Shown here: positions 45,366-56,234 of the stretch, piece by piece
How the letters are laid out: every line of letters begins with the position of its first letter
Numbering within the stretch: the stretch's first letter is position 1
NCBI GenBank assembly: GCA_036426205.1
Contig: CM071569.1
Location: 3,879,644-3,943,643 of the forward strand
Source of the DNA: Ascaphus truei
Taxonomy: Eukaryota > Chordata > Amphibia > Anura > Ascaphidae
Length of the DNA stretch: 64,000 nucleotides
Direction: 5' to 3'
Position numbers and translations under genes: made by a program
Notes under the pieces: model-generated
The model's input: the letters and a program-made list of their open reading frames with translations, nothing else
What the model was told of the DNA's origin: nothing
Database searches by the model: none

Positions 45366-46735
45366 ATATATATGTGAAAAAGAAAGTACACCCTCTTTGA
45401 ATTCTATGCTTTTACATATCAGGACATAATAACAATCATCTGTTCCTAAGCAGGTCTTAAAATTAAGTAAATACAACCTCAGATGAACAACAAAACATGA
45501 CATATTACACGTGTCATGATTTATTTAACAAAAATAAAGCCAAAATGGAGATGCTATGTGTGAAAAACTAAGTACACCCTTACTGATCCATAAGAATTAA
45601 GATGCTAAGTAACAGACAGGTGCTGCTAATCAAATGCCCTTGATTAATTGATCATCATCAAGTGTGACCACCTCTATAAAAGCCGTAATTTTAGCAGTTT
45701 GCTGGTCTGGAGCATTCAGGTGTGTTAACACAATGCCAAGGAGGAAAGACATCAGCAATAATCTTAGAGAAGCAATTGTTGCTTCCCATCAATTTGGGAA
45801 GGGTTATAAGGCCATTTCCAAACAATTTAAAGTTCATCATTCTACAGTGAGAAAGATTATTCAAAAGTGGAAAACATTCAAGACAGTTGCCAATCTTCCC
45901 AAGAGTGGACGTCCCAGCAAATTCACTCCAAGGTCAGACGGTGCAAAGGTCAAAGAAATTGCAAAATACCCAAGAGTTACATCTCAGACTCTACAGGCCC
46001 CAGTTAGCATGTTAAATGTTAAAGTTCATGACATTACAATTAGAAAAAGACTGAGTATGGTTTGTTTGGAAGGGTTGCCAGGAGAAAGCCTCTTCTCTCT
46101 AAAAAGAACATGGCAGCACGGCTTAGGTTTGCAAAGTTGCATCTGAACAAACCACAAGACTTCTGGAACAATGTCCTTTGGACAGACAAGACCAAAGTGG
46201 AGATGTTTGGCCATAATGCACAGCACCACGTTTGGCGAAAACCAAACACAGCATATCAGCACAAAAACCTCATACCAACTGTCAAGCACGGTGGTGGAGG
46301 GGTGATGATTTGGGCTTGTTTTACAGCCACAGGATCTGGGAACCTTGCAGTCATTGAGATGACCATGAACTCCTCTGTATACCAAAGTATTCTAGAGTCA
46401 AATGATAGGCCATCTGTCCGACAGCTAAAGCTTGGCCGAAATTGGGGCATGCAACAGGACAATGATCCCAAGCACACCAGCAAATCTACAACAGAATGGC
46501 TGAAAAAGAAAAGAATCAAGGTGTTGCATTGGCCCAAAGTCTAGACCTCAACCCGATTGAAATGCTGTGGCTGGACCTTAAGAGAGCTGTGCATAAACAA
46601 ATGCCCACAAAACTCAATGAACTGAAGCAACGTTGTAAAGAAGAGTGGGCCAAAATTCCTCCACAACGATGTGAGAGACATCGTTTGATTTTGTGTGTAT
46701 ATATATATATATACACACACAAACACAAAAAGAAA
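45366..46735 (+). mobile_element. Tc1-type transposon, decayed
   Basis: The left end carries TGTGAAAAAGAAAGTACACC (45,374) and an internal direct copy TGTGAAAAACTAAGTACACC (45,559), the IR/DR arrangement of Tc1 elements. A TATAAAAG box at 45,676 precedes the transposase. The right end is lost: after the transposase C-terminus the sequence runs into a TA/CA microsatellite at 46,697-46,725. Flanking TA repeats make the target duplication unreadable. Confidence 0.85.
45734..46700 (+). pseudogene. Tc1-family transposase, two frameshifts
   Basis: This protein would bind the transposon ends and cut at TA sites. ATG at 45,734 begins MPRRKDISNNLREAIVASH, the paired-like N-terminal helix-turn-helix. 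A second helix-turn-helix follows (HHSTVRKIIQKWK), then a GRP linker (SGRPSKFTPR). The catalytic part is in two further frames: first Asp in LWTDKTKVEMFG (46,175-46,210), second Asp in QQDNDPKHTS (46,456-46,485), Glu in SLDLNPIEMLW (46,540-46,570). Frame breaks lie near 46,050-46,070 and 46,515-46,535. All three catalytic residues survive, but the protein is not expressible. Fish and frog Tc1 elements usually encode about 340 residues, which the combined length fits. Confidence 0.93.
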
Positions 46736-47846
46736 AAAGAAACCTCATGAAAAGCACTCAGACATGTAATACAAAATGATAATAATTTATTAGATCAATG
46801 AAAATAAAAAACACTCAAAAAATAATATTCGAGCATAAAATAATAAACAAGAAAACTGACTGAAATCCTAACTGCGGGACTCAAAAAATAACGACAAATA
46901 AGAGGGGGGCTAGCAAATACAACACAGAACTGGAGGGGAAAATGCCACACAAATCCCTTAATCTATGAAACCACCATGGGGACACATATATCCATAGTGA
47001 TTAATAACCGGCCGGTCATCACAAAAATGGAGATATGGCAGAACCCTTAACTCAAACCTGTGTACAAATAAATGAGAGAGAGAGAGAGAGAATGAGAATG
47101 AATCCATGTAGCTTAACTCATCCCCTTTTTAAAGGACACAGCCCTTCTATTTTCTTCAACTTTATTGAGTGAGGTTAACAGAATTATAAAAGTACTTCCA
47201 TGTAGATTGTGATATCAAATGTCTCTTGTGAGGAGAATTAGACTTGTGAGATGAAGGTGCTTTGTTACAGGGGAAGGTAAAAAGGATTCCCTTTCTAAGG
47301 GAGCAGGGGAAGATGTGTCTTACTCACTGTGTCTGCTGATAAAAAGAGAGAGCACACTTTCCTTTCCAGATAAGAACAAGCCAAGGGACATACCAAAATA
47401 CAGATAAGGGCAGGGGGAAGGGGCTAAACCAATCTCAAACTATGAGTATTGGGAAGTTGCCATGGCAACTGACTAGGGGCTTTTGTAAAGGGTATATTTG
47501 TAACAATAATGTTGCAATATACACAGCTCTGGCTGCTTCAGAGCAGGGAAAAACATGCAACTTCCCTGGGGAGAGCTATCAGTGTGAGAGCAGAGAAAAT
47601 ATACAGAAAATATACAATCCTGTTCCAGGACAGCGATACTTGAGAAATAGACTAGAGATAAAGAGAAAAGTGAGGTGATATGATGTCCCTCTTACTGCTG
47701 CTTTCACACACTGGTATTACCATCGTGGGTGTGCTTCCGCTATTTTTGTGGCATGGCTGCGCACTGGCACACTGAGTGAAGAAACTAAATGTGTATCAGT
47801 TTAACTCTTCTTTAAATAAATTAACACAGTATTGTTATTATTTGTG
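46736..47846. other. Non-coding AT-rich DNA
   Basis: A GAGA microsatellite lies at 47,073-47,092. No family or gene is recognised otherwise. Confidence 0.5.
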
Positions 47847-48075
47847 TGTAGAATCCTCCCGAAGGGGGTGTTAGCGCTGCACAGCTGAAATGAAGGACTT
47901 GCTGGAGACTGATGATACGATTATAGAAAAATAAAGGCCAACTAGGCAGAAACGCGTCAAGAGGATCTGCTTGCACTATGTGCAATAAAGTTTTTCTATA
48001 ATCGTATCATCAGTCTCCAGCAAGTCCTTCATTTCGGCTTTGCAGCGCTAACACCCCCTTCGGGAGGATTCTACA
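47847..48075. repeat. Foldback with hammerhead remnant in the loop
   Basis: Arms of 85 bp (47,847-47,931 and 47,991-48,075) differ at only two positions. They begin TGTAGAATCCTCCCGAAGGG and end in its complement. The 59-bp loop contains GGCC-AACTA-GGC then AGAAACGCGTC (47,948-47,958): the 3' half of a hammerhead-like core, with the expected CTGATGA box decayed to A-rich sequence. Confidence 0.9.
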
Positions 48076-48109
48076 TGCTCCACAGATCGCAGCTAGCACG
48101 CCGATTCGC

Positions 48110-48420
48110 TGACATAGTTGACATCCAGCTGCTCCTGTTCCCTGTCCGGAAGTCTCGTCGCGGCCGCCGGTCACATGACCGCCCACCGCGATCAAGCGGG
48201 TGAGGGTTGGCGGTGAAGACATCATACATCTACCGTGGCGGTGAGGTGCTACACTTATTCATTAAGTGCAACCACAGCAGTTCCTGTTTTGGATCGGGGA
48301 GTCTCGCCGCTGCCGCCGGTCACGTGACCACCCACCGCTAGCCAGCGGGTAGAGGGTAGGCGGCAGGTATGCAGCTCATTATCCATGGCGGTGGAGTTCC
48401 ACAATTTTATTCAACTTACT
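48110..48420. repeat. Two tandem GC-rich units with E-box palindromes
   Basis: Two units of about 155 bp share AGTCTCGTCGC/AGTCTCGCCGC, CCGCCGGTCACATGACCGCC/CCGCCGGTCACGTGACCACC, an AGCGGGTGAGGGTTGGCGG-like stretch and TACCGTGGCGGTG/ATCCATGGCGGTG. They follow the foldback directly and may be its tail. Confidence 0.8.
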
Positions 48421-48779
48421 ACGTGCAATGACAGGTCGGTCAAACAGGAGCAGCCTCATCATTTAAAGAAGATTCAACTAAAGGTACTGCATCGTTTACC
48501 CCATTAACCTTTGAATTCACAATAGGTCTCCTTATCTCAACTATTTGGTGCTTATGGTAAGCCTGTTGCTGGAGGAGACATTACATAAGGTTATATTCAT
48601 TCATGTGGGGTTATAACAGAGTACCATATTCATTGATTTCATATATACAGGACTTTGTTTTTTCTGAGCGTCTGAGGGGTTAATCTGTGATTCACCCGTG
48701 GTTTACATTGTTATTATTTGTATTCTTACTATTAATATACTGCTATATAGTTTGGTAGACAATAGACAGACAGTACAGT
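48421..48779. other. Unassigned AT-rich DNA
   Basis: No gene or repeat family recognised. Confidence 0.4.
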
Positions 48780-49152
48780 TGAGGCCATGCCCCAGCCCAG
48801 GGAGTGGACACCGATAGGGGTCAGTCCAGTCAGTCCCCTTTATTGCTATTAGTTTTATTAAGTAAATAATGTTATGATCTAACTAGCACTAGTTCTAAAT
48901 CATCAGCACCCACCCAGTAAGCAAACAACACCAAGCCACACCCAAGAACACAATTGCGTAGGCATAAGGCTGCTCTCCCATTTATAGTCCTCCTTAAATA
49001 ATGTTTTTTCATTTGTTTGGAAATTCTCATTGATAGAAAAATAAGCGAATGTTTCCTTTTTGAGACTCATCTGTGAAAATCCACCACTGAAAGGACCAGG
49101 CAAATTCGAGGCGGATTCGAATTTCTGTGGAAAATTTGCCCATCTCTACTCA
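48780..49152 (-). mobile_element. Harbinger-like element end
   Basis: On the minus strand the sequence begins GAGATGGGCAAATTTTCC at 49,149, with TAGTA-like flank, then GAATCCGCCTCGAATTTGCC. The terminus is shared with 18,616, 36,931 and 58,848. The left limit is not defined and there is no transposase. Confidence 0.5.
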
Positions 49153-50138
49153 TGAGACATGTTCCACACACCGCGATCAAGTTCTCCTATGTGGAACCCA
49201 TATCTTTGGGCGCCGTTTTAGACCAGTCTTCCTGGGCAATGCAGCAGTTACCGTAGAGAGAGTGATTTCTCCTTATTGTAAGGTCATTTGAAGTATAAAC
49301 TATTTTTCGGCACTATTTTTGCATTGCTTTTGAGGACTGGGATACTTTGAGGACTTTACGTATCATACTGTCACTATGTGTGTTATATGAATCATGAGCG
49401 ACCCAGGGATGGGAGGGATATGGCAGATGCATTGCACAAGACAATAGTTGTTATGGTATTTTTATTTTTATTATTCATTTTGTACTGAAATAAATGTTTA
49501 CAGTCTATTTTCTCAATAATACGTTGATTGTTTTAATAATGAGTGCTGTTTTATCCAATTAAGAAGTTTTTTTTTGTGGAATTTTGCCCACGGGTTTAGG
49601 GCTGGGAAAACAGAGCACCTATTTAATTGTAAATATGAATAATAAGCAGGTAATTTTGAGAGTCCCATTTTAAGCAGAGATTGGTGAATGTTTCAAAATT
49701 CGAGCCACAAGTTCGTTACTGGTTTTGAACAAAATTCGATTCCTAGTCAGAAAGTCGTAGGTGACAGTTAAAAATCTAGGGTGAATCCGCCATCATTTTC
49801 AGTTTGCACGAATGTTGCAACATTTGATACGGCCAGAGAGAGATTTTAGTAGAGTTCAAGTGCTCTATAGTATATATGTAACCCCCTTTGGGATTACCAT
49901 TTTCACTTAAAAGGTTAAGGGCCTTAAAGGGTTAACACTATGTGCTTGGAAAATGTAACGCCCCACTCCAATTACATGGTAGAGGGTTACTAGGTAGAAA
50001 ACTAGCCACCCCCACCATCTAGAAGGTTTTTTGAGCTCTTCACCTCGTGCAGGATACTAAGTATAATCCAAACCACTACCCGTGTAGGCTTGGGAACCAG
50101 TGATGTCACTAGTAAGCGTATATATAGTGAGGATACAA
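49153..50138. other. Non-coding DNA, possible LTR fragment
   Basis: Mostly AT-rich. At 49,877 and 49,955 two TGTAACCCCCTT/TGTAACGCCCCA starts lie upstream of a GTATATATAGTGAGG TATA-like box (50,117-50,131), which is reminiscent of an LTR. No opposing terminus was found. The Harbinger-like GAATCCGCC phrase recurs at about 49,783. Confidence 0.4.
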
Positions 50139-51085
50139 CAGAGATGGTGAACCTTTTTAGTGCCAAGTGCTATAACACATTAAAAAAAAAATCAGAAAAC
50201 TTTTTGAATGCCCAAAACTTTTATTGTATTGTACATACATAAAATGAACAGAATATAAATTGCGATATTTGTTACTATTTTATTTGGCTCCTGCTTACTA
50301 AATTAGTTTGACATTTGCTGCTGAATCTGTGACAGTTTTTTTTAGTATTTAGTTGCTAATTAGTCCTCTTTAAAGTAACTCAAACAGCACTGTTTTCATC
50401 TGTAAATCTACTCCTTAAATCAGACTTTACATGATTCACGGTGAAAAACAAACTTTCACAGGTGTAGGTAAATGAATAAATTGATAAAACTTCCACCGCA
50501 CATTTTTTCAATGTATCAAACGTTACTGGCAAAATGTTCTAAGCTATAGTGACCTCATTGTGACCTCACCGTGACCTCATCCTCAACCTTTACATTTGAT
50601 GTAGACATGGTCAATCGTTGACGTTCAATTTCTTCAATATTCTTCCTCACTTAAACACTTTTCCTTCCAAATCCAACTACCCAGAAATATGATTCAATTT
50701 TAAAATGACTTAGTTCAATCAAAGCAAACATATTAAGTTTTAAATTTTTCGGCAGAACAGTATCAGGATACTTTAGAAATATTACTGTATCTTGAGTTGC
50801 CTAAAGTCCGAAAAATAAGGAGGAAAATACTTCAAGGTACGGCTGTCCAAATCACGTTGATAAATTTTCATCTTTTTTTTCTTCAAAGGCCATGATGTTA
50901 TTTATCATGATGTCAATTGTTTTTCCCAAACCTTGCAGTTTAACAATTAACTAATTCAAGTGAGCACAGAAATCAGCAAAAAACATCAAACTTGGGTATC
51001 ATTTATTTGTAGAAAATAGTCCTCCTTGGCACCTGTCCTCAGTAGTGAGTGCAATGTGCAGTACTGTATGTAAAGAAAAACTAGA
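50139..51085 (-). pseudogene. hAT transposase C-terminal remnant
   Basis: The plus-strand end CAGAGATGGTGAACCTTTTT is a hAT-style terminus. On the minus strand, around 50,473-50,388, broken frames read FTYTCESLFFTVNHVKSD then RSRFTDENS, matching the C-terminal dimerisation segment of hAT transposases of the ZBED5/GTF2IRD2-like type (...CE.LFS.M..VKS..RSRLTDE). Upstream (minus, 50,830-50,730) a PDTVLPKNLKLN stretch fits the preceding region. Stops and frameshifts abound. Only one terminus is present. Confidence 0.7.
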
Positions 51086-51523
51086 TAAAAACAGTGTAGA
51101 GTATCAAACAGTAAGATATAGATGCAACGGCCGTTATTCGAACAAATCACAAATCCTTTTCGTGTGCTCTGCTATATTTCTCGTGGCATTCACGCCGCAT
51201 TCCCGCGTTCATGCTGTCTTCATACCGCCAGGCACCCACAGTTTACCGCGGTTGATCCGTTTTAATTTAATGGTTTCGGATTTCTTTGGGTGCAATTCTT
51301 CGCGTATCCGCCAGGTGGCAGAAATTAATGAATTGTAATGGGTAGAGCGCTGTCTGTGCTACTGTGTCAATTTGCAGGTGTTTAAAAAACAGATAAAAAA
51401 CAAGTCTACAGTACCACAGTGGTCCATTGTGATTCGACCTTGAAGACGTTATCAAATGTAGGCGCTTTATAATAAAAACTTCTAAAACTCAAAGCTGTGT
51501 GCGTTTTTTCTACATTCCTACAG
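51086..51523. other. Upstream flank of the forkhead frame
   Basis: No domain recognised. It ends with a good splice-acceptor-like tract, CGTTTTTTCTACATTCCTACAG (split phrase, 51,502-51,523). A short CACGCC/GCGTTCATGC stretch lies at about 51,190. Confidence 0.4.
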
Positions 51524-52196
51524 TATCCTTGCACAATTGCTGACTGGACTGGACACTATGTGTACACCGTACATGTATAAAAAACCTGATTGTAGTTATG
51601 CATTTTTAATATTGTCTGCAATTAATGCTGCAGCAGATAACATGGCGACTGTAGCAGAAATGTATGAATATTTCATTTCGAACTACGATTTTTACAAATT
51701 TTCACCTGATGTTCATGGTTGGATGCGTTCGATAAGAAAAACCTTAAGTAGCAATCAGTCTTTTTTTCGCATTGTCCCTCTCTGCCAGAGATACAAGAGG
51801 ATATTGGTATGTGGCCCCAGATTTTTACAGTACGTTTGATCATGGCAACTTCAAAAGGACAATGGTCGGGTTTAATCCATATAAAATTTGTCAATCCCAA
51901 TCTAGCAATGTAAAAGCGCCAGCACCAGCACCGGCTTACAATAACGGTCCGACCGTCAGTGAAAACCTGGTGAACGCCAATCCTTGCTACCTGTCTCCGC
52001 CGGAATACCTGCAAAATGTCCAGCCTGAGCCTGTTTTCACGTACAGGTACCAGCAAGCTTGCGTGTATCAAAAAGATTTCCAGCTTCATCAGTTGTCAAC
52101 TACAGGTGTAGCAGGCCAGCTCTCATCTGTCAACTATAATGCAGACTGCGGGAGTGACAGTGACTCATCTGCACCCGTTTGGCAAAGTTTATAATG
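51524..52196 (+). pseudogene. Divergent forkhead (FOX) protein, one frameshift
   Basis: A forkhead winged-helix protein would bind DNA as a transcription factor. ATG is at 51,558; the open frame enters from a candidate splice acceptor at 51,523. Domain parts: KPDCSYAFLILSAINAA (canonical KPPYSY, helix 1), VAEMYEYFISNY (helix 2), and GWMRSIRKTLSSNQSFF (recognition helix; canonical W-x-N-S-I-R-H-N-L-S). After a one-base shift at about 51,770-51,790 comes RGYWYVAPDF (canonical KGxYWTLDP) and a FDHGNFKR tail (canonical MFENGNF[LR]RR). The C-terminus (51,850-52,196) is a proline/glutamine/tyrosine-rich tail ending CGSDSDSSAPVWQSL. The recognition-helix Asn and His that contact bases are R and K/T here. 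The SSN after the helix is FoxH1-like, but the subfamily is uncertain. The shift may be a sequencing error or a real inactivation. Confidence 0.75.
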
Positions 52197-53039
52197 AAGG
52201 TAAATATAATGTACAGAACAGTATTAAGTTTAAAGCTGCAGTTAAAAAAAATAAATATATATATTATTTTTTTTAAAAACAATACATTACAGTACTGTAT
52301 GTGCATCAATACAATATGCACACAGACAAGTGATTAGCTACAGTAAGCTGCAGATCGGTCTGTTCTCCTGTAATCAATCACTTTGCTCAGGGTTATTTCA
52401 TTTAATTAAATTCTTGCACAATTATTGAAAATGCAGTCCTGCAATATGATTGATTGAGCAGTTACAACAGTAAATACAATTGGTGGGCAGCTAGGGAGAG
52501 GGCAGGGCTCAAGAGCAGAGCCTATCAGAAGTTTGTTCTCATCATACAGATGCACATGTACTGTAGGATATTGCTTGAACTGCTGCTTTAATTCCCAATG
52601 ACGCGACTTGATGCATGCGCAATACGGGAAATAATAGCATAATTTTTTTCCCCAGGAAAGAAACTTTGACATCAAGCTGAAAAAGGCAAAAGGAGGGATT
52701 TTGATGGATCTCTAATATCGCTTTCTGTATACGTTGCTTGCGCATTGTGAATCTGATTTAAAAATCCAATTAGGCAAAACATTTACAGTGACAGTGGAAT
52801 TTTTATTGATTAGGATAGAATAATTGTGAGCTTTATAGAAAACCTTATACAGTATGCTGTTATGTTTTCATATTCAATACTTTTTTACATTGTACTGTAA
52901 TCATCACTACTGTTTGATGTTGCATTTTGCAGTGTAATTACGATAGACTTGCATGTGTAATTAACTCTGCTAAGAAACCCCAAAAATAAAAGTGTATATC
53001 TTTTATTCTATATGTATTATTTATTATTCAATACTTTCA
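52197..53039. other. 3' flank of the forkhead frame
   Basis: AT-rich. AATAAA-like signals occur near 52,246 (AAATAAATAT) and 52,983 (CAAAAATAAAAG), either of which could serve as a poly(A) signal. No gene recognised. Confidence 0.4.
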
Positions 53040-53207
53040 AACGCATATGCGTGTCATCACATTTAGGTGCATGCGTGTCTCATTGGAACCTTAGTGAAAA
53101 GCATAAGCGTGTCATCACATTTAGACGCATGCGTGTGTGTCTCATTGGAACCTGGTTGAAACGCATATGCGTGTCATGACATTTAGGCTCAAGCGTGTGT
53201 GTGAATT
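53040..53207 (+). repeat. Minisatellite, about 56-60 bp unit, three copies
   Basis: Units start ACGCATATGCGTGTCATCAC or a variant, include CATTTAGG, then GCATGCGTGTGT and CTCATTGGAACC. The third copy is partial. Confidence 0.9.
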
Positions 53208-53780
53208 TCAATCTGAAAAAAAAAAGAGACATCCTTTTTTTTCTTGACATGGGCTTAACAATTTTTGCCATTCTTACAATCAATCACTAGCTTTTTAATT
53301 CCACAATAATGTATACTGTACTTTATGAGGTGGGTGGCATACTGTAATTTTTATTTGGGGGTGGAAGGGGGGTTCAAAACATCCTGATGACCTGTTCAAA
53401 AGATTTATTTGAACTAATAATCCTGCATACACACGCCCGGTCTGGGAAAGCTGCTGTAAATTTGAGTAGTAGCACATTTTTATTTGGGGGTGAGGGTGTT
53501 CAAATGATTCTCATGAATTTAAAGAAGGAACAATTTTATTTGTACAGGATAATCATGGAAAAATGAATAATACCAAAATACAGGTCGCCTCTTCTTCCAA
53601 ATTTACAATCTTGTCTTTATCTTCTTCATAATGGCTGCATTGCATTCTGTAGTTCTTTTGTCATTGAGAGAGGGGGGATTAGGATAAATTACTGACTGTT
53701 ACTACAGTATACACACAGGACAATACTTTTGTCCCCACTTCCTGTAGTGCAGCAGCTCTGAAAAGAAAAAAAATTGTGCA

Positions 53781-54977
53781 TTAAAGTGAAATCAAACAGA
53801 AAAGTCGTTTGAAAATTGGCTGGCCTTCCAGGGAACAGCTTGTATGCCTCAAAACGCCATTGATGGTGTCTCTAATGGTTCTCATAACATGAGTGTTAAC
53901 ATTAAAATTTGTTCCAAAAACTTCTTCCAAAATTGTGTTCCTTAAATTTGCTGGCAGACCCTTCTTGGTTTTATTCCCTTCATAATTTACATTGTGGGTC
54001 CACTCGCTGTACACCTCAAAACTGATGTGGTGTTTAAAGATGAAAAGGGCATATTTCTGGCTTGACCAGCACTTCTGATTTTGCATTTCTCCCGAACGTG
54101 CTGGGGCAGTTCTCTCAAGATGATGTCTGGGAGCGTAACAATCCTGGGTGCTGGAGCGGGTGTGCTTCTGGCAGCGGGCGAGGATAGGTGGTCTGGGAGG
54201 ATGCTTTCCTCCTGTCGTGGCCTTATCGGGGTTGTCATCTCGTCGTGGCCTTACCGGGGTTGAAATCTCCTCCACCAGAAGGGCATGCATGTATTCTGCA
54301 GGCAAAGGGGGTGAGCATGGAGGGTCCCATTGTGTGCTTGGTGTTGTAACCGTGATGGTAGAATAAGGCATCTTCAGGCCACCCTCCTGCCCCTGCGTGG
54401 GACATACAGTGGCAGCGACTCCAAGCAAATAATAGATCTCTACGATGTTCCTCTCCATCTTATCCATACGCCTATCCATATTGAACATATTTGGTCTCCA
54501 AAAGAGTTGTCAGGGATTTTGACAAAACTTAAATAATTCAGCATGTGGGCAAACCAGCTGGATGTGGTGCGAGAGTGCTGTAGACATCTGTGTGGATGGG
54601 TGCTGGATCAGATGAGCTGCGGGTTCCCAGCAGAGCATCGTAGGGGATGGGTGCTGGAGCAGATGAGCTGGGGGTTCCCAGGAGAGAAGCGTAGGGGATG
54701 GGTGCTGGAGCAGATGAGCTGGGAGTTCCCAGAAGAGCATTGTAGGGGATGGGTGCTGGAGCAGAGGAGCTGGAGATTCCCAGCAGAGCAGCGTCGTGGG
54801 TGGTTGCCAGGTCAATTTCAGGCATCCAAAGCCTTTGCTTTAAGTACAGTATATGGCAGTTATTTTCTTTTTCACATAATAAGGCCCAGAGTTCTTAGCC
54901 TTTGGAGTATTCGGGACATTTTCTTTATTCTCCTTTCGCTTTGGCTTGGAAACAGTTTCCGCCTTTCGCTTTCTCAT
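53781..54977 (-). CDS. BEN-like protein gene, three reading-frame blocks
   Basis: Reading right to left, three open blocks follow one another. Block 1 (54,977-54,840) starts at an ATG with MRKRKAETVSKPKRKENKEN, a strongly basic, nuclear-localisation-like start. Block 2 (54,825-54,538) contains four 17-residue repeats APAPIPY(N/A/D)(A/S)LLGTPSSS. Block 3 (54,488-53,781, 235 codons) begins with a short coiled-coil-like MDRRMDKMERNIVEIYYLL, then a Pro/Arg-rich linker, and ends with a folded-looking domain: SQKYALFIFKHHISFEVYSE, then KGLPANLRNTILEEVFGTNF and VMRTIRDTINGVLRH. The last part resembles a BEN domain (the L-x-x-x-x-I-x-x-x-V and final I-N-x-x-L-R pattern), which binds DNA. Blocks may be separate exons or broken by frameshifts; junction splice sites are weak. 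It could be a host gene or a transposon-borne one. Confidence 0.45.
54594..54797 (-). repeat. In-frame 51-bp tandem repeats
   Basis: Four copies of a 51-bp unit (plus strand GGATGGGTGCTGGAGCAGAT then GAGCTGGGGGTTCCCAG). The length is a multiple of three and encodes a 17-residue Pro/Ser/Ala repeat on the minus strand without stops. Copies differ by a few substitutions. Confidence 0.92.
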
Positions 54978-55224
54978 GGTCGGCACGGCAGAAGCAAATA
55001 AGTTCCTGCGTCCGTAGAATCGGGGAGATCCATGGATGCAGATGGAAGAATGCACAATGCAGTACCTGGACAATAGCACGTTCAGATAGAGATCAGCGTG
55101 TGGGAGACTATGCAATTTGTGTCACCTTTTAGACACTCTGTCCGTTTGAATTTTTTCGCGGGCATGGACACGAGCTGCAGGTGTTAAAAGTGGGCGTACT
55201 GTTTACTAAACCTGTCGAGCGAGA

Positions 55225-55350
55225 CTGAGAAGAGCTTACAATCTAAGAGGTTTGATGGGGAACTTATAGAGACAGCAAGTGAGGGAATAAGTGCTGTAGA
55301 TGGCAGTGCTTGGTCACAATAGGTGGTACAGTAGGAGTGACTGAGAGTGG
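55225..55350 (-). mobile_element. L2-type LINE 3' fragment
   Basis: GAAGAGCTTACAATCTAAGAG is the complement of the L2 3' signature (AGATTGTAAGCTCT), as at 22,430. Only about 120 bp is recognisable. Confidence 0.55.
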
Positions 55351-55374
55351 GACAGTACCGTGAGTGCAGGCTAT

Positions 55375-55592
55375 TGGGAAACACACACACACAGGGATTA
55401 ATCCGATTGCCAATTCTTGGAGTCAGGAAGGAATTAATTTTTCCCCTTAATGGGGTTTTTTGTTTGCCTTCCTCTGGATCAATAAGTAAGTATAGATATA
55501 GGATAAAGTATCTGTTGTCTAAATTTAGCATAGGTTGAACTTGATGGACCTACGTCTTTTTTCAACCTCGTCTACTATGTAACTATGTAACA
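55375..55592 (+). mobile_element. CR1-type LINE 3' end
   Basis: ATTGCCAATTCTTGGAGTCA, TTTGCCTTCCTCTGGATCAA, TTGAACTTGATGGACC and TTTTTTCAACCTCGTCTAC are the well-known CR1 3' UTR words in amphibians. The element ends with the 8-bp repeat CTATGTAACTATGTAAC, the typical CR1 tail. Severely 5'-truncated. Confidence 0.9.
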
Positions 55593-55947
55593 AACACACT
55601 TGCAGAACTGTACGGCAATAAAAGACAGGTTGAATTGCTATTAGATTTTTAAGACAACAACTCGCGATCGCCCACTTGAGTTTCGACGGTATTGCAGACG
55701 GCGCTAAAATGCAATTTTCTGAACCCGATAAAAACTAGAGTCAACATGCGTCTTAAGGCGGTACGGTTGGAAGAAATCGCGCACCATCACATGGGTATTC
55801 CGAGGTACAGTATACACCACGCAAAGTGTTCGAATAATGGCCCCTGCATCTGTAATACAGTTTGTCTTCCATATAGTAGTGAGCAATTCTTGTAGAAAAG
55901 TCTGCTATTATAGACACCGTGAATATAGAGATTTAATAGCAACAGGG
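55593..55947. other. Unassigned DNA
   Basis: No gene or repeat recognised. The frame at 55,692-55,895 has no known domain. Confidence 0.4.
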
Positions 55948-55955
55948 GTCTAGAT

Positions 55956-56234
55956 CAGGGGAGCGCAAACAGGGTGATGGGCCCAGATTTTTAAGGGGGG
56001 GGGGCGGTGTTTGCAGAGGCCCTGCGCTCTTCACCCAAAGCAATTACATGAATGCTGGGGGATCGCTCTTCAGTGACGCGGCATCAAATGACGCGCCGCA
56101 AGGTCATGTGATGTCATATTGGCATGGCAACATGATGTAACGTGACACTGCGGCGTCATTTGACGCCGGAGAGAGGGTACGAGCAGGGAGGGAATCAGGC
56201 AGGGGGCGCAGCAGGGAAAGGTTGCGCACCCCTG
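55956..56234. mobile_element. hAT-type MITE with perfect 8-bp target duplication
   Basis: Ends CAGGGGAGCGCAAAC and complement of GGTTGCGCACCCCTG (13 of 15 positions match). Flanks GTCTAGAT are identical (55,948-55,955 and 56,235-56,242). Inside, a GGCATCAAATGACGC/GCGTCATTTGACGCC inverted pair and CpG words are present, and a G run lies at 55,996-56,004. Non-coding. Confidence 0.93.

Noticed and set aside
47886..47920. CTGATGA within the left arm of the 47.8-kb palindrome as a hammerhead box
   Set aside because: The following bases do not form a stem II ending in GAAA at a suitable distance. The better GAAACGCGTC lies in the loop with its own hairpin.
51045..51338. 97-codon frame just upstream of the forkhead frame
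   Set aside because: No similarity to a FOX N-terminus, and it lies partly in the hAT-derived segment.
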